DNA of 64,000 nucleotides from contig NZ_JAXBME010000002.1 of assembly GCF_033963835.1 (NCBI RefSeq), forward strand, positions 310,001 to 374,000, given 5' to 3'. Source of the stretch: Cytobacillus sp. IB215665 (GTDB lineage Bacteria; Bacillota; Bacilli; Bacillales; SM2101). Below, piece after piece: positions 48,227-57,737 of this stretch (positions are counted from its first letter, which is position 1; each line of letters opens with the position of its first letter). The translations under genes and the position numbers were made by a program. Under the pieces are notes generated by a model that ran no database searches, was not told the origin of the DNA, and worked only from the letters and a program-made list of their open reading frames with translations.

Positions 48227-48303
48227 TTATCTTATTTAACTAATACTTTATAAGAGATTTTGAACAGGATGATTGAAGAATTGTAGGTGTGTTATACTTT
48301 TAA

Positions 48304-48678
48304 TTATTTTTTTACTTTAATTTTTCCAGACCATTTCTTAAATCCGCCTTTTAAATGGTAAAGGTCTTTAAATCCTTTTCTTCTCAATGTTTGTGCAGCT
48401 CTACCACTTCTAATACTGCTTTGGCAATATAAATATACAGGTTTATCAGGTCTAAGTTCATTAATTCGCATTTTCAATTGTGACAATGGAATATTTCTAG
48501 CACCTAATATATGCCCACCTTCAAATTCATTTTGCTCACGTACATCTATTAATTGAGCTTTTCGATATCCCTCACGAAATTGCTCCTCAGTTAATGAAGT
48601 TAATATTCTTCTGCGGTATACCGTCATAATTACAAAGTAAACGAGCACAGCACCAACGATAATTAATAATAGTTCCAC
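48304..48678 (-). CDS. yqhL: Rhodanese-domain membrane protein (YqhL)
   Basis: 124 residues: an N-terminal membrane helix (about 3-22) and a rhodanese domain whose active cysteine is in LYCQSSIRSGRAA (near residue 85-97). It may transfer or sense sulfane sulfur. GTG 48678 follows AAAAGGGG and gives the expected length; the longer reading has no binding site. Divergent from lipM. Confidence 0.88.
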   Translation of the reverse strand: MELLLIIVGAVLVYFVIMTVYRRRILTSLTEEQFREGYRKAQLIDVREQNEFEGGHILGARNIPLSQLKMRINELRPDKPVYLYCQSSIRSGRAAQTLRRKGFKDLYHLKGGFKKWSGKIKVKK

Positions 48679-48833
48679 GAGATCTACCCCTTTTCTTCTC
48701 TTTCTATCGACATACATTATTATATAAGGCTAGGCTTTGATTAGTAAAGGAAATCCTTATTGCTTTTCAAATATATCTTACATTTGGTAGACTATAGACA
48801 CGCAAAAGAAAGCTAAATAAAAGAGGTAGAGAT

Positions 48834-49667
48834 ATGAAAGAAAAATGGCGGTTTATCGATTCTGGAAATTGTTCACCAGCATTTAATATGGCATTAGATG
48901 AAGCATTATTGGAATGGCATAGCCAAGGTAAGATTCCTCCTACTATTCGTTTTTATGGCTGGTCTCCTCCAACGTTATCAATTGGTTATTTCCAAAAAAT
49001 AGAGAGAGAAATTGACTTAAATGCTGTAAAAAAACACGGGTTAGGATTTGTAAGAAGGCCTACTGGTGGTAGAGGGGTACTTCATGACAATGAATTAACA
49101 TATAGTGTAATTGTTTCAGAGAAATATCCTAATATGCCTCATTCAGTAACTGAAGCTTACAGAGTCATATCTGAAGGGTTATTAGAAGGTTTTAAAAAGC
49201 TTGGCTTAGATGCATATTTTGCTATTCCAAAATCAGAGGAAGAGCGAAGCAGCTTGAAAAATCCACGATCTTCGGTTTGCTTTGATGCACCTTCTTGGTA
49301 TGAGTTAGTCGTTGAAGGAAGAAAAGTAGCTGGGAGTGCACAAACGAGACAAAAAGGGGTTATCCTCCAACATGGTTCGATATTACTTGATTTAGATGAA
49401 GATGTGCTCTTTAGTCTTTTTAAATATCCTAATGAACGTGTTAAAGAAAGGTTACAAAGACAGTTTAAAAATAAAGCTGTTGCAATCAATGAATTAAGGG
49501 AAGAGGAAGTTACAATAGGAGAGGCGAAATCTGCGTTTAAAGCAGGGTTTGCAAAAGGGTTAAATATTGATTTAGAACCGTATGAATTAACGCAAGATGA
49601 ATTAGCGTATGTAAATGATATAGCAACAAAACGATATGAGAATGATGAATGGAATTTTCGCAAATAA
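48834..49667 (+). CDS. lipM: Octanoyltransferase LipM
   Basis: 277 residues, biotin/lipoate-ligase fold. LipM moves the octanoyl group from acyl carrier protein to GcvH via a cysteine intermediate; Cys149 in [14 protein letters not shown] fits the LipM (not LplJ) active site. [18 protein letters not shown] near 75 and the lysine in [14 protein letters not shown] near 160 are also present. Close to the gcv operon whose H-protein it modifies, as in B. subtilis. Confidence 0.94.
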   Translation: MKEKWRFIDSGNCSPAFNMALDEALLEWHSQGKIPPTIRFYGWSPPTLSIGYFQKIEREIDLNAVKKHGLGFVRRPTGGRGVLHDNELTYSVIVSEKYPNMPHSVTEAYRVISEGLLEGFKKLGLDAYFAIPKSEEERSSLKNPRSSVCFDAPSWYELVVEGRKVAGSAQTRQKGVILQHGSILLDLDEDVLFSLFKYPNERVKERLQRQFKNKAVAINELREEEVTIGEAKSAFKAGFAKGLNIDLEPYELTQDELAYVNDIATKRYENDEWNFRK

Positions 49668-49743
49668 CTGAAGGTTCTTTTCGTTAAAGGTGTAAAGATA
49701 ACACAACTATTAGTTCTATATGTGCTAGAAGCAGTTCGAAAAC

Positions 49744-49885
49744 AGTCTCACTAAATAATTTTTCGCATTAATTGTTGCTTTTCGTTTTTGAGCTAAATAC
49801 GATAATGGCATTCTTCTGTACAACGAAGATTAACATTTAAAATCATTTCGGTTAATGATTTGGTAACAATAGCAACGAGAAGAGT
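49744..49885. repeat. MITE-like repeat, degenerate copy
   Basis: Left part TTTTTCGCATTAATTGTTGC (about 49759) and right end ACAATAGCAACGAGAAGAG. First component of the 800-bp gap before nrdJ. Confidence 0.5.
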
Positions 49886-49898
49886 TTAATAAATTGAA

Positions 49899-50024
49899 GA
49901 GGGTAACTCAGGATGGCTTGTCTTATACCCTATATGCTGTATATAAAGGAGGTATACACCTTATTATTATACAAGATATAGGGTATGAGATATGTCTTTC
50001 GTTTATGAGTTATCCTCTTTTCTT
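49899..50024 (+). other. Nested hairpin element with AAAGGAGG in the apical loop
   Basis: Three nested inverted repeats: GAGGGTAACTCA / TGAGTTATCCTC (49899 and 50006, one G-U pair), ATACCCTATAT / ATATAGGGTAT (49925 and 49976), and TGTATA / TATACA (49938 and 49953) whose nine-base loop holds AAAGGAGG. T-rich sequence follows. No known riboswitch class recognised. Confidence 0.5.
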
Positions 50025-50130
50025 TGGCTTCTTGTTGTTCTTTTTCCAAAACTCTAATAAAACACGCCATCTTTTTTTAAAAAATTCTACGAACTCTACT
50101 TTTATTTTTGTAGATTCTGCAACATTAAAT

Positions 50131-50154
50131 TGACAATTCATTGATAAAACAGCC
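50131..50154. repeat. Isolated end of a MITE-like repeat
   Basis: GACAATTCATTGATAAAACAGCC resembles one terminal repeat (conserved CAAT...GATAAAACAGCC). No partner end found nearby. Confidence 0.3.
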
Positions 50155-50296
50155 TATTTGGGACATACTTCCTACGGATAAAATAATGCAACTTCTAAAT
50201 TAGTTAGAAATTCGTATATTAAACTACATATGCGACTGTTTTCTTCATTTTTCTATGATATGTGTTCTTTTTTTTGTTTGACAAATCATAGAACAC

Positions 50297-50354
50297 TTGA
50301 CCTAGAATCAATATGTAGTATTAAATCATTTAAATGTAACACTATATATTGATT
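50297..50354 (+). promoter_or_regulatory. nrdJ promoter with tandem candidate NrdR boxes
   Basis: Promoter TTGACC (50297), 16 bp, TATTAA (50319). A box ACACTATATATTGATT at 50339-50354 agrees with the NrdR consensus acaCwAtATaTwGwgt at 15 of 16 positions. A weaker box AATCAATATGTAGTAT at 50306-50321 (12 of 16) lies inside the promoter, 33 bp upstream, about three helical turns. Tandem boxes are how NrdR represses ribonucleotide reductase genes. Confidence 0.7.
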
Positions 50355-50468
50355 GGTTGACTGAAATATGGTAAATTATCAATGACATCATTTTTATAAC
50401 ATATGAACAAAAATACTTCGTGAGAATGTACATACAAAATAGTGATATTAATAAAGGGAGTTGTAGCA

Positions 50469-53036
50469 ATGACTGTTGTGCTAAAAGAGAAAATGAAAGT
50501 GAACGTAGAGAGATTAAATAAGGATATTCAACTTTATCCCCAAGTTCATCAAATTTCACCAGACATGAAGTTAACGCACAAAGGGGTTTCAAGGCTTGTA
50601 ATGCTTGATCGGTACTCGTTTAAAGATACTGAAAAAGTTACTTTATCAGCAGGTGATTTTGTGGTGTTAACAATTAAGGAAGACCCGAAATTTCCCGCCC
50701 GTGGCCTTGGGTTTATTGAAGAGATTGATTGGAAGAACAAATTTGCACAAGTAAGGATCGAGGAAGAATATCGTGGTGCACTTGAACGTGCTGAAGAAAT
50801 TGAAACAGGCATTGTAAAACGCTCACTAGATGTAATTGAAAAGCCGCTGGAAATTTATTATGAACAAATAGCAAAGCGTAATGCAAATGGACTTGCATCC
50901 GTTGAATCAAATGAAGAAAAGCGTAAAGAGTGGTTTGAAAAGTATTATGATGAATTAGTTAACCTGAACTTTGTCCCAGCAGGAAGAGTGTTGTATGGTG
51001 CAGGTGCTAACACTGATGTGACATACTTTAATTGTTACGTTATGCCATTTGTTCAAGATTCACGTGAAGGTATATCTGAACATCGTAAGCAAGTGATGGA
51101 GATTATGAGTCGTGGTGGTGGTGTTGGTACAAACGGTTCCACATTAAGGCCCCGCAATACTTTAGCAAAGGGCGTAAACGGTAAATCATCAGGGTCAGTA
51201 TCTTGGTTAGATGATATTGCAAAGCTAACTCACCTTGTTGAGCAAGGGGGATCACGTCGAGGAGCACAGATGATTATGTTAGCTGATTGGCACCCAGATA
51301 TTATTGAATTCATCATCTCGAAAATGCAAAATCCACGTATTTTGAGATTTTTATTAGAAAATACAAGTGACGAAACAATTATAAAGTGTGCTCAAGATAA
51401 ACTTAAGTTTAATCGTTTGACAGAGCAAGATAAAGCAATGTACCAAGGGATTGTTAACTATAAAAACATGCCTGGTCTTGGTGGCTTTACAACAGAGATT
51501 ATTCATGACGCTGAAGAGAAATTACAAGAAAATGGGACTTACAGTGTGCATAACTCAGAGTTTTTAACTGGAGCTAACATTTCAGTATGTTTAACGAAAG
51601 AGTTTATGGAAGCAGTTGAAGCAGACGGTTATTATGATCTTCGGTTCCCAGATGTAGAAAGTTATAATGAAAAAGAAATGCAAGAATATAATGAGAATTG
51701 GCATAAAATAGGTGATGTAAGGAAATGGGAAGAGTTAGGGTATAAAGTTCGTGTATATCGTAAAATTAAAGCAAAAGAACTTTGGAATTTAATTAATATT
51801 TGTGCTACCTACTCTGCCGAACCAGGTATTTTCTTCATAGATAATGCAAATGACATGACTAATGCAAAAGCTTATGGACAACAGGTTGTAGCAACAAACC
51901 CTTGTGGAGAACAGCCTCTTGCCCCTTATTCAGTTTGTAACCTTGCAGCTGTTAACTTAGCAGAAATGGCCGATAAAAATACGAAGACTGTGAATTTTGA
52001 TAAACTGAAACAAACTGTTGAAGTAGGCGTTAGAATGCAAGACAATGTTATTGATGCTACACCATATTTCTTGCAGGAAAATAAGAAACAAGCATTAGGG
52101 GAACGTCGTGTCGGTTTAGGTGTTATGGGACTACATGACCTGCTTATTTATTGTGAAACAGAGTACGGGTCAAAGGCTGGTGACGATCTAATAGATCAGG
52201 TATTTGAAGTAATTGCAACAACTGCTTATCGCACTTCAGTGGAACTAGCGAAGGAGAAAGGAAGCTTTCCATTTCTTGTTGGTGAAACTGAAAAAGATAC
52301 GATTAGTTTGCGAACAGCCTTCACAGAAACTGGTTATATGAAACGTATGCCTGAAGATATAAAAGAAAATATTAAAAAATATGGTATTAGGAACTCTCAC
52401 TTATTAACTGTAGCGCCAACAGGAAGTACAGGGACGATGGTTGGTGTATCAACAGGACTTGAACCTTATTTTTCATTCTCTTACTTTAGAAGTGGAAGAT
52501 TAGGAAAATTCATTGAAGTAAAAGCAGATATCGTTCAAGAATATTTAGATGAAAATCCACATGTAGATGCAAATGATTTGCCAAACTGGTTTATTTCAGC
52601 GATGGAACTTTCTCCTCAAGCACATGCGGATGTACAATGTACTATTCAGCACTGGATCGATAGCTCGATTAGTAAAACAGTAAATGCACCACGTGGATAT
52701 ACTGTTGAGCAAGTTGAGAAGGTATATGAACGCTTATATAAAGGTGGTGCAAAAGGCGGGACAGTTTATGTCGACGGAAGTAGAGATGCACAAGTACTTA
52801 CTTTAAAAGCTGAAGAAAATACTGTTGATAAGAAAGGTGCGGAAATTCCTGAACGTGATTCTGTAAAAAGCCACGTAGTCTTAGTAGATACAATTAATGA
52901 TTTACGCTCGACTGATGTAACAATTGGCTCTGAAATTGGTAATACATGTCCTGTTTGTCGTAAAGGAACAGTCGAAGACCTTGGGGGTTGTAATACTTGT
53001 ACTAATTGTGGTGCACAATTAAAATGTGGACTATAA
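50469..53036 (+). CDS. nrdJ: Adenosylcobalamin-dependent (class II) ribonucleotide reductase
   Basis: 855 residues. Makes deoxyribonucleotides using a B12-generated thiyl radical, independent of oxygen. The active-site motif NPCGEQ with Cys479 is present, FNCYVMP near residue 186 supplies the first redox cysteine, and TGSTGTMVGVSTGLEP is near 650. The C-terminus has two CxxC pairs (CPVCRKGT and CTNCGAQLKCGL), the swinging-arm or zinc region. ATG 50469 follows AAGGGAG. B. subtilis has no class II enzyme. I see no cobalamin riboswitch upstream, but candidate NrdR boxes are present. Confidence 0.95.
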   Translation: MTVVLKEKMKVNVERLNKDIQLYPQVHQISPDMKLTHKGVSRLVMLDRYSFKDTEKVTLSAGDFVVLTIKEDPKFPARGLGFIEEIDWKNKFAQVRIEEEYRGALERAEEIETGIVKRSLDVIEKPLEIYYEQIAKRNANGLASVESNEEKRKEWFEKYYDELVNLNFVPAGRVLYGAGANTDVTYFNCYVMPFVQDSREGISEHRKQVMEIMSRGGGVGTNGSTLRPRNTLAKGVNGKSSGSVSWLDDIAKLTHLVEQGGSRRGAQMIMLADWHPDIIEFIISKMQNPRILRFLLENTSDETIIKCAQDKLKFNRLTEQDKAMYQGIVNYKNMPGLGGFTTEIIHDAEEKLQENGTYSVHNSEFLTGANISVCLTKEFMEAVEADGYYDLRFPDVESYNEKEMQEYNENWHKIGDVRKWEELGYKVRVYRKIKAKELWNLINICATYSAEPGIFFIDNANDMTNAKAYGQQVVATNPCGEQPLAPYSVCNLAAVNLAEMADKNTKTVNFDKLKQTVEVGVRMQDNVIDATPYFLQENKKQALGERRVGLGVMGLHDLLIYCETEYGSKAGDDLIDQVFEVIATTAYRTSVELAKEKGSFPFLVGETEKDTISLRTAFTETGYMKRMPEDIKENIKKYGIRNSHLLTVAPTGSTGTMVGVSTGLEPYFSFSYFRSGRLGKFIEVKADIVQEYLDENPHVDANDLPNWFISAMELSPQAHADVQCTIQHWIDSSISKTVNAPRGYTVEQVEKVYERLYKGGAKGGTVYVDGSRDAQVLTLKAEENTVDKKGAEIPERDSVKSHVVLVDTINDLRSTDVTIGSEIGNTCPVCRKGTVEDLGGCNTCTNCGAQLKCGL

Positions 53037-53068
53037 CGAGATAACACTACTATACTCAACTAGTTAGC

Positions 53069-53104
53069 AAGGATGGATGTTTACATACTCCATCCTTTTT
53101 CTTT
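53069..53104 (+). terminator. Terminator after nrdJ
   Basis: AAGGATGGA / TCCATCCTT hairpin with TTTTTCTTTC. Confidence 0.9.
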
Positions 53105-53114
53105 CTTATAGCTA

Positions 53115-53259
53115 AGCTCTTTTCATAAACGCTGTTCTATTGTTCTCAAATTACGATAAAAAGTGGTTTTATATGTTAATCATTGTTGTACAGAAAGAAA
53201 ATGGTTGACTACGTGTTTATTTCTTAATCCGAAAAACAACAATCAATGCGAAAACAGCA
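53115..53259. repeat. MITE-like repeat, full-length copy
   Basis: AGCTCTTTTCATAAACGC at the left and ACAACAATCAATGCGAAAAC at the right, plus the internal GTACAGAAAGAAAATGG. In the nrdJ-mntR gap. Confidence 0.72.
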
Positions 53260-53358
53260 TATGAAAAAAACAAGTGAAATTCCCTTGTAACACTTCTTCA
53301 TATATTGTACACTTTTAATGATTATTGTTATAAAAATGGAGTAATTGGAGGGTATATC

Positions 53359-53787
53359 ATGCCTACACCAAGTATGGAAGATTATATAGAACAGATCTAT
53401 ATTTTAATAAAAGATAAGGGTTATGCGAGAGTTTCAGATATTGCCGAAGCTTTGTCTGTACATCCCTCCTCAGTTACAAAAATGGTACAAAAACTAGACA
53501 AAGATGAATATCTCATATATGAAAAATATCGAGGATTAATGTTGACTACAAAAGGAAAGAAAATCGGTAAACGCTTAGTTGATCGCCATGAATTGTTAGA
53601 ACAATTTTTACGAATTATCGGTGTAAATGAAAGTGAAATTTACAATGATGTTGAGGGCATTGAACATCATTTAAGCTGGAATGCAATCGACAGGATTGGT
53701 GACGTTGTACAATATTTTGAAGAAGATGCAAATAGAGTTGAATCCTTAAAGCGTATTCAACAGAAAACAGATGAGAATCCTTCATAA
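53359..53787 (+). CDS. mntR: Manganese-responsive repressor MntR
   Basis: 142 residues, DtxR family. Winged helix [24 protein letters not shown] (about 23-46) and dimerisation domain. The manganese ligands are all in place: Asp8 and Glu11 in MEDYIEQIY, His77 (in VDRHELLEQ), and Glu99, Glu102 and His103 in [10 protein letters not shown]. It represses manganese importers when Mn is plentiful. ATG 53359 follows GGAGGG and gives the B. subtilis length. Confidence 0.96.
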   Translation: MPTPSMEDYIEQIYILIKDKGYARVSDIAEALSVHPSSVTKMVQKLDKDEYLIYEKYRGLMLTTKGKKIGKRLVDRHELLEQFLRIIGVNESEIYNDVEGIEHHLSWNAIDRIGDVVQYFEEDANRVESLKRIQQKTDENPS

Positions 53788-53850
53788 AATAAGAGTAAGA
53801 ATATGCGTTTCATCCCCATGTCAGCTTAACTAAAAAAAGAATTAAGTTAG

Positions 53851-53897
53851 AGAGGCCTTTTCTCGATATTTAATCGGGAAGAGGCCTTTAATTTTCT
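53851..53897 (+). terminator. Terminator after mntR
   Basis: AGAGGCCTTTTCTCGAT / ATCGGGAAGAGGCCTTT imperfect hairpin, followed by AATTTTCTCTTT. The rest of the gap to 54129 shows nothing I recognise. Confidence 0.65.
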
Positions 53898-54129
53898 CTT
53901 TAAACTTTCTCAAATATACGATTCTAAACCCATTAACTGTCAGGAGTGCTTTAATCCTTGCTTTTGAGTGTTCTACACACAATTTCCCTATTTCAAGCAA
54001 CTTTTGATACAAGCGGTATCACTACAATTTTTCTACTTATTAAGAGGATGTATCCGTGCTGTTTTGTTCTAATTGATTCTACTTCTGATTAGACATGTAA
54101 AAGATGCATTTCTTTTAGGGGGAGTAGAG

Positions 54130-55011
54130 ATGTATATTGATGGAGTGTTTTCGGGTGGTGGCATAAAAGGGTTTTCTTTAATTGGTGCCTATGAAGCAAT
54201 AGAAGAAAAAGGCTTACACTTCACAAGAGTTGCTGGAACGAGCGCTGGAGCAATTATTGCTGCATTTATTGCTTCCGGATATAGCAGTAAGGAAATACTT
54301 TCAATTATGGAGGAAGTAGATGTAAAGACATTTTTAGATGCTCGTAAATCAATTTTGCCTGCTGCAATTGGCAAGTGGATTCAACTCTATTGGAGAATGG
54401 GATTGTATAAAGGAGATGAGTTAGAAAAATGGGTTGGCAGAGAATTAAGGAAAAAAGGTGTTCGTACTTTTAGAGATTTACCAAATGGTTCACTGCGTTT
54501 TGTTGCATCAGATTTAACAAATGGAAAAATGCTTGTCTTGCCAAATGATCTTCCTAAATATGGAATGAATCCAGATAGTTTCTCTGTTGCAAAAGCAGTG
54601 AGAATGAGTGCTAGCCTACCATATTTTTTTGAACCAGTAAAATTATTAGTAAAAGGAAAACCTGTGATTGTTGATGGAGGGGTTTTAAGTAATTTTCCGA
54701 TATTTTTGTTTGATGAAGAAAAGAAACTGAAAAAACGACCTGTACTAGGTATTAAATTAAGTGCGAAAGAGAGTGAACAACAGAATAATAAAATAAATAA
54801 TGCGATTGAGTTATTTCCAGCATTATTTGAGACAATGAAAGTAGCACATGATGAACGGCACATCTCGCGAAGGCACGAAAGAAATATAATCTTTATTCCA
54901 ATGAATCATACAGTTACAACTGAATTTTCAATTTCTGATGAAAAAAAGCAGGAATTAGTGAAACTTGGATATGATCAAACAAGTAGTTTTTTAAAAAAAT
55001 GGTCCTATTAG
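54130..55011 (+). CDS. yqhO: Patatin-like phospholipase (YqhO)
   Basis: 293 residues. Oxyanion motif GGGIKG (residues 9-14), nucleophile serine in GTSAG (near 37-41) and catalytic aspartate in the DGG of VIVDGGVLSNFP (near 180). The conserved arginine-rich segment RMSASLPYFFEP precedes it. Probably hydrolyses membrane lipid acyl chains. ATG 54130 follows AGGGGGAG; the longer reading lacks a site. Confidence 0.92.
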   Translation: MYIDGVFSGGGIKGFSLIGAYEAIEEKGLHFTRVAGTSAGAIIAAFIASGYSSKEILSIMEEVDVKTFLDARKSILPAAIGKWIQLYWRMGLYKGDELEKWVGRELRKKGVRTFRDLPNGSLRFVASDLTNGKMLVLPNDLPKYGMNPDSFSVAKAVRMSASLPYFFEPVKLLVKGKPVIVDGGVLSNFPIFLFDEEKKLKKRPVLGIKLSAKESEQQNNKINNAIELFPALFETMKVAHDERHISRRHERNIIFIPMNHTVTTEFSISDEKKQELVKLGYDQTSSFLKKWSY

Positions 55012-55065
55012 TAGTAGTATAAAGAAAAGAGAGTAGATCAAAAGCTTTGATAATATTTAATAAAA

Positions 55066-55112
55066 AAAGAAGAACCAAGCTGTTAAAATGATGCTCGGTT
55101 CTTCTTCTTTCC
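55066..55112. terminator. Bidirectional terminator between yqhO and yqhP
   Basis: AAAGAAGAACCAAGC / GCTCGGTTCTTCTTCTTT hairpin with A-rich and T-rich flanks. It overlaps the end of yqhP. Confidence 0.85.
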
Positions 55113-55469
55113 TTTTTTTCCTTCTATAACAGTTAAATGTGGATGATCTTTACGCTTTTGAATGTTAGGGTTAGCAGCTTTGTTTGATTGAACAGATTTT
55201 GACATTGGTCTAGCTACTTGGTTGTTACGGTTACGTTCATTATATCGCTTTTTTGATTGCTTTACTGCTTTCTTGTATGCAGAATGTTCAGTATTTCTTT
55301 TGTTATTACCAGATAGTAACTGTAAAATCATATAAAAAATACCAAAAACAATCAGTCCTGTTATAAGAGTTAAAATAAGTGTTTCAGGTTTATTAAAAAG
55401 CACGGACAACAATCCCAGACCACTTAAGCTAATTATTATGATTATTGGTAAAGACGAGCGACGTTGCAA
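55083..55469 (-). CDS. yqhP: Small membrane protein with basic tail (YqhP)
   Basis: 128 residues. Two N-terminal membrane helices (about 7-25 and 31-51), then a very basic, low-complexity cytoplasmic tail (SKKRYNERNRNNQ..., KGKKKNRASF). TTG start after GGGAGGTGG on the minus strand. Matches YqhP by shape and position; function unknown. Confidence 0.78.
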   Translation of the reverse strand: MQRRSSLPIIIIISLSGLGLLSVLFNKPETLILTLITGLIVFGIFYMILQLLSGNNKRNTEHSAYKKAVKQSKKRYNERNRNNQVARPMSKSVQSNKAANPNIQKRKDHPHLTVIEGKKGKKKNRASF

Positions 55470-55536
55470 CGAATCCACCTCCCTAAACATTCTATATAAC
55501 TATTGTATTAACCAAAATAGGTCAAGTTGACAAATG

Positions 55537-56490
55537 TTATACAATTTCTTCAGTTTTATTTATAGCATTAGGGTCATTTTCTAAACGTAATAATTCATTA
55601 AATGAAGCAATGGCTACTTCAACTTGACTATCAGTTGGCTCTTTTGTCGTTAATAATTGCAGCCATAACCCAGGATACCCTAAATAACGAAGCAATGGGA
55701 TATCTCGGAATTTATTGGTAAGTTGCAACACTTCAAACGAAATTCCTAATACTACTGGAATTAATGCGAGTCTATTCACAACTCTAAGCCATAACGGTTC
55801 TGTAGCAACAAATGGAAGCATGTAGACAAAAACGCCAACAATCACGGTAAATATAATAAAGCTACTGCCACAACGATAGTGTAGTCTTGATTGATTTTGA
55901 ACATTTTGGACTGTTAATGGTAAGTCGCTTTCAAATGCATTAATTACTTTATGTTCTGCTCCGTGATATTGAAATACACGCCTGATGAGTGGAGTTAATG
56001 AAATAAAGTAAATATAAGCTAACAGCAATAATAATTTAAATAATCCTTCAATCAAAATTTGTGATAAATCAGATGAAAAAATTGGACGAGTTAGTTCAGC
56101 CAAAAAAACTGGAATCAAAGTAAAAATAAATTTACCAAATAAAAATGATAGAATACCTACTGCGGCAACACCAAGTATCATTGCTAACTTTGACTCAGAT
56201 TGTGAATGATCGATTTTTTCATCTTCACTAGGATCGACATCGTATCTTTCAGTTGAGAAATTAAGGTGTTTTGATCCATTTGCACTTGCTTCAAGAATTG
56301 CAATAATTCCTCTAAGAAAAGGAATTTTTTTCATTGTCGTTAAAGCTTGTTTTGATTTCCTAGGTAGCCGAAAGTATTCAATTGATTGATCTTTTCTTCG
56401 TATAGCTGTTACATAGTGACGTTTTCCACCAAACATGACACCTTCTACAACAGCTTGGCCACCGTAAACCGGTTTGTTTTCTTGAGACAT
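55537..56490 (-). CDS. yqhQ: DUF1385 membrane protein (YqhQ)
   Basis: 317 residues. The diagnostic N-terminus YGGQAVVEGVMFGGKRHYVTAIRR (about 9-32) and the invariant YHGAEHKVINAFE (near 178-190) define DUF1385. Four to five membrane helices lie around 98-170 and 206-245. Molecular function unknown. ATG 56490. Confidence 0.92.
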   Translation of the reverse strand: MSQENKPVYGGQAVVEGVMFGGKRHYVTAIRRKDQSIEYFRLPRKSKQALTTMKKIPFLRGIIAILEASANGSKHLNFSTERYDVDPSEDEKIDHSQSESKLAMILGVAAVGILSFLFGKFIFTLIPVFLAELTRPIFSSDLSQILIEGLFKLLLLLAYIYFISLTPLIRRVFQYHGAEHKVINAFESDLPLTVQNVQNQSRLHYRCGSSFIIFTVIVGVFVYMLPFVATEPLWLRVVNRLALIPVVLGISFEVLQLTNKFRDIPLLRYLGYPGLWLQLLTTKEPTDSQVEVAIASFNELLRLENDPNAINKTEEIV

Positions 56491-56588
56491 TCAATTCACC
56501 AACCTAAAAAATTCATTGAGAAACTTCATCCTATGTATATTTTACTAGAAAATAATAAAAACCTCTAGGTTGATGTGTCAATTGTTAA

Positions 56589-56741
56589 GGCTCTTTTCGT
56601 AAACTTTGTTGATATCTTTGATTTTAGTAGAGCAATTAGAGAGATTTTATACGATTATTAATGTATTAAGAAGAATTCCGTTGCTACATACATACATACA
56701 TATTTTATCTGAATAGTATAACAATCATACGAAAGCAGGCT
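56589..56741. repeat. MITE-like repeat, full-length copy
   Basis: Left end GGCTCTTTTCGTAAACTTTG is the best match to the family consensus. Right end ACAATCATACGAAAGCAGGC is diverged. It contains a short CATA microsatellite (four units near 56688). Confidence 0.68.
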
Positions 56742-56871
56742 GTGTAAATATATTATACCCGTTACAATGTATATTTACACATCTCTGCTAAAATTTCCTA
56801 TTTGTACCACAGTTATAATTTACAAATAGAAAGAAAATGAGGGGATATACTAGTATAAGAGGTGACTAAAT

Positions 56872-57393
56872 ATGGAATCAGAGCAACAAGCATTAGAGCA
56901 AAATCAAAAGGAAACCCCGCTACCACTAGTTACAAAGGTTATAGTAATAGGTTTGTGTGGTGGGGTATTATGGAGTTCAATATCGTATTTGGCGTACATC
57001 CTAAATTTTACTGAATTGAGTCCTAACCTCGTGTTATTACCTTGGGCAATAGGAGATTGGAAAAACCAAGTTTTAGGAAATGTGATTGGCATCATTGTTA
57101 TTGGTCTTTTGTCGATCTTAACAGCATTACTATACTATGGATTATTTAAGAAATACGACAATCTTTGGGTTGGGATATTATATGGAGTTGGTTTGTGGTT
57201 ACTTGTTTTTTATTTATTTAATCCAATATTTCCTGGGTTAAAAGACATGAACGAACTTTCAAGGGACACTGTTATCACTACAATCTGTCTTTACATATTA
57301 TATGGCGTATTTATCGGATACTCCATTTCTTTTGAAGTGAATGAACTTAATGATCAAAGTCATCCGCAACAACCTTCAACAGAGAAAGAATAG
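56872..57393 (+). CDS. yqhR: Conserved membrane protein YqhR
   Basis: 173 residues with four membrane helices (about 22-46, 70-92, 101-118, 132-150) and hydrophilic ends. The TELSPNLVLLPWAIGDWKN loop (about 49-67) is typical of YqhR. Start ATG 56872 follows AGAGGTGA. Function unknown. Confidence 0.87.
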   Translation: MESEQQALEQNQKETPLPLVTKVIVIGLCGGVLWSSISYLAYILNFTELSPNLVLLPWAIGDWKNQVLGNVIGIIVIGLLSILTALLYYGLFKKYDNLWVGILYGVGLWLLVFYLFNPIFPGLKDMNELSRDTVITTICLYILYGVFIGYSISFEVNELNDQSHPQQPSTEKE

Positions 57394-57468
57394 TTGTTAA
57401 AAATTTATAAAATAGTCTCTTTCATATAATCTTGGTCTTATTGAAATAAAATTAAAATAGCAAGTTGA

Positions 57469-57567
57469 AGCTATTTACGACTTCCATCTTTTAAAAGAAG
57501 AAAAGATGCCTAGCTTGTAAACATTTTTATTTCTCCGAACGGAAAAAATAATCAATCGAAAACAGCA
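57469..57567. repeat. MITE-like repeat, degenerate copy
   Basis: Right end AATCAATCGAAAACAGC is recognisable and the internal AAAAGAAGAAAAGATGCC is the conserved core. The left end is poor. Confidence 0.4.
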
Positions 57568-57737
57568 TTCGTTATCTTTGTTACTCTATTGTTAACAATT
57601 AAATAAGCTTAATTTCTTAATCAACTAACAATGGCTTTAAAGAAAACTGCGTAAAGGAAAAAGCGACTGAAAGAAGCTTCAGTTTATGGTAGAATGTTCT
57701 ATGATTGAACATTTTTTGTGCAAGGAGATAAAAAACT

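Noticed and set aside
49894-50133. 79-codon open frame before nrdJ
   Set aside because: It runs across the nested hairpin, begins without a ribosome binding site, and has no recognisable domain.
50040-50468. Cobalamin riboswitch before the B12-dependent reductase
   Set aside because: No B12-box-like conserved core is visible; NrdR-type boxes explain the region better.
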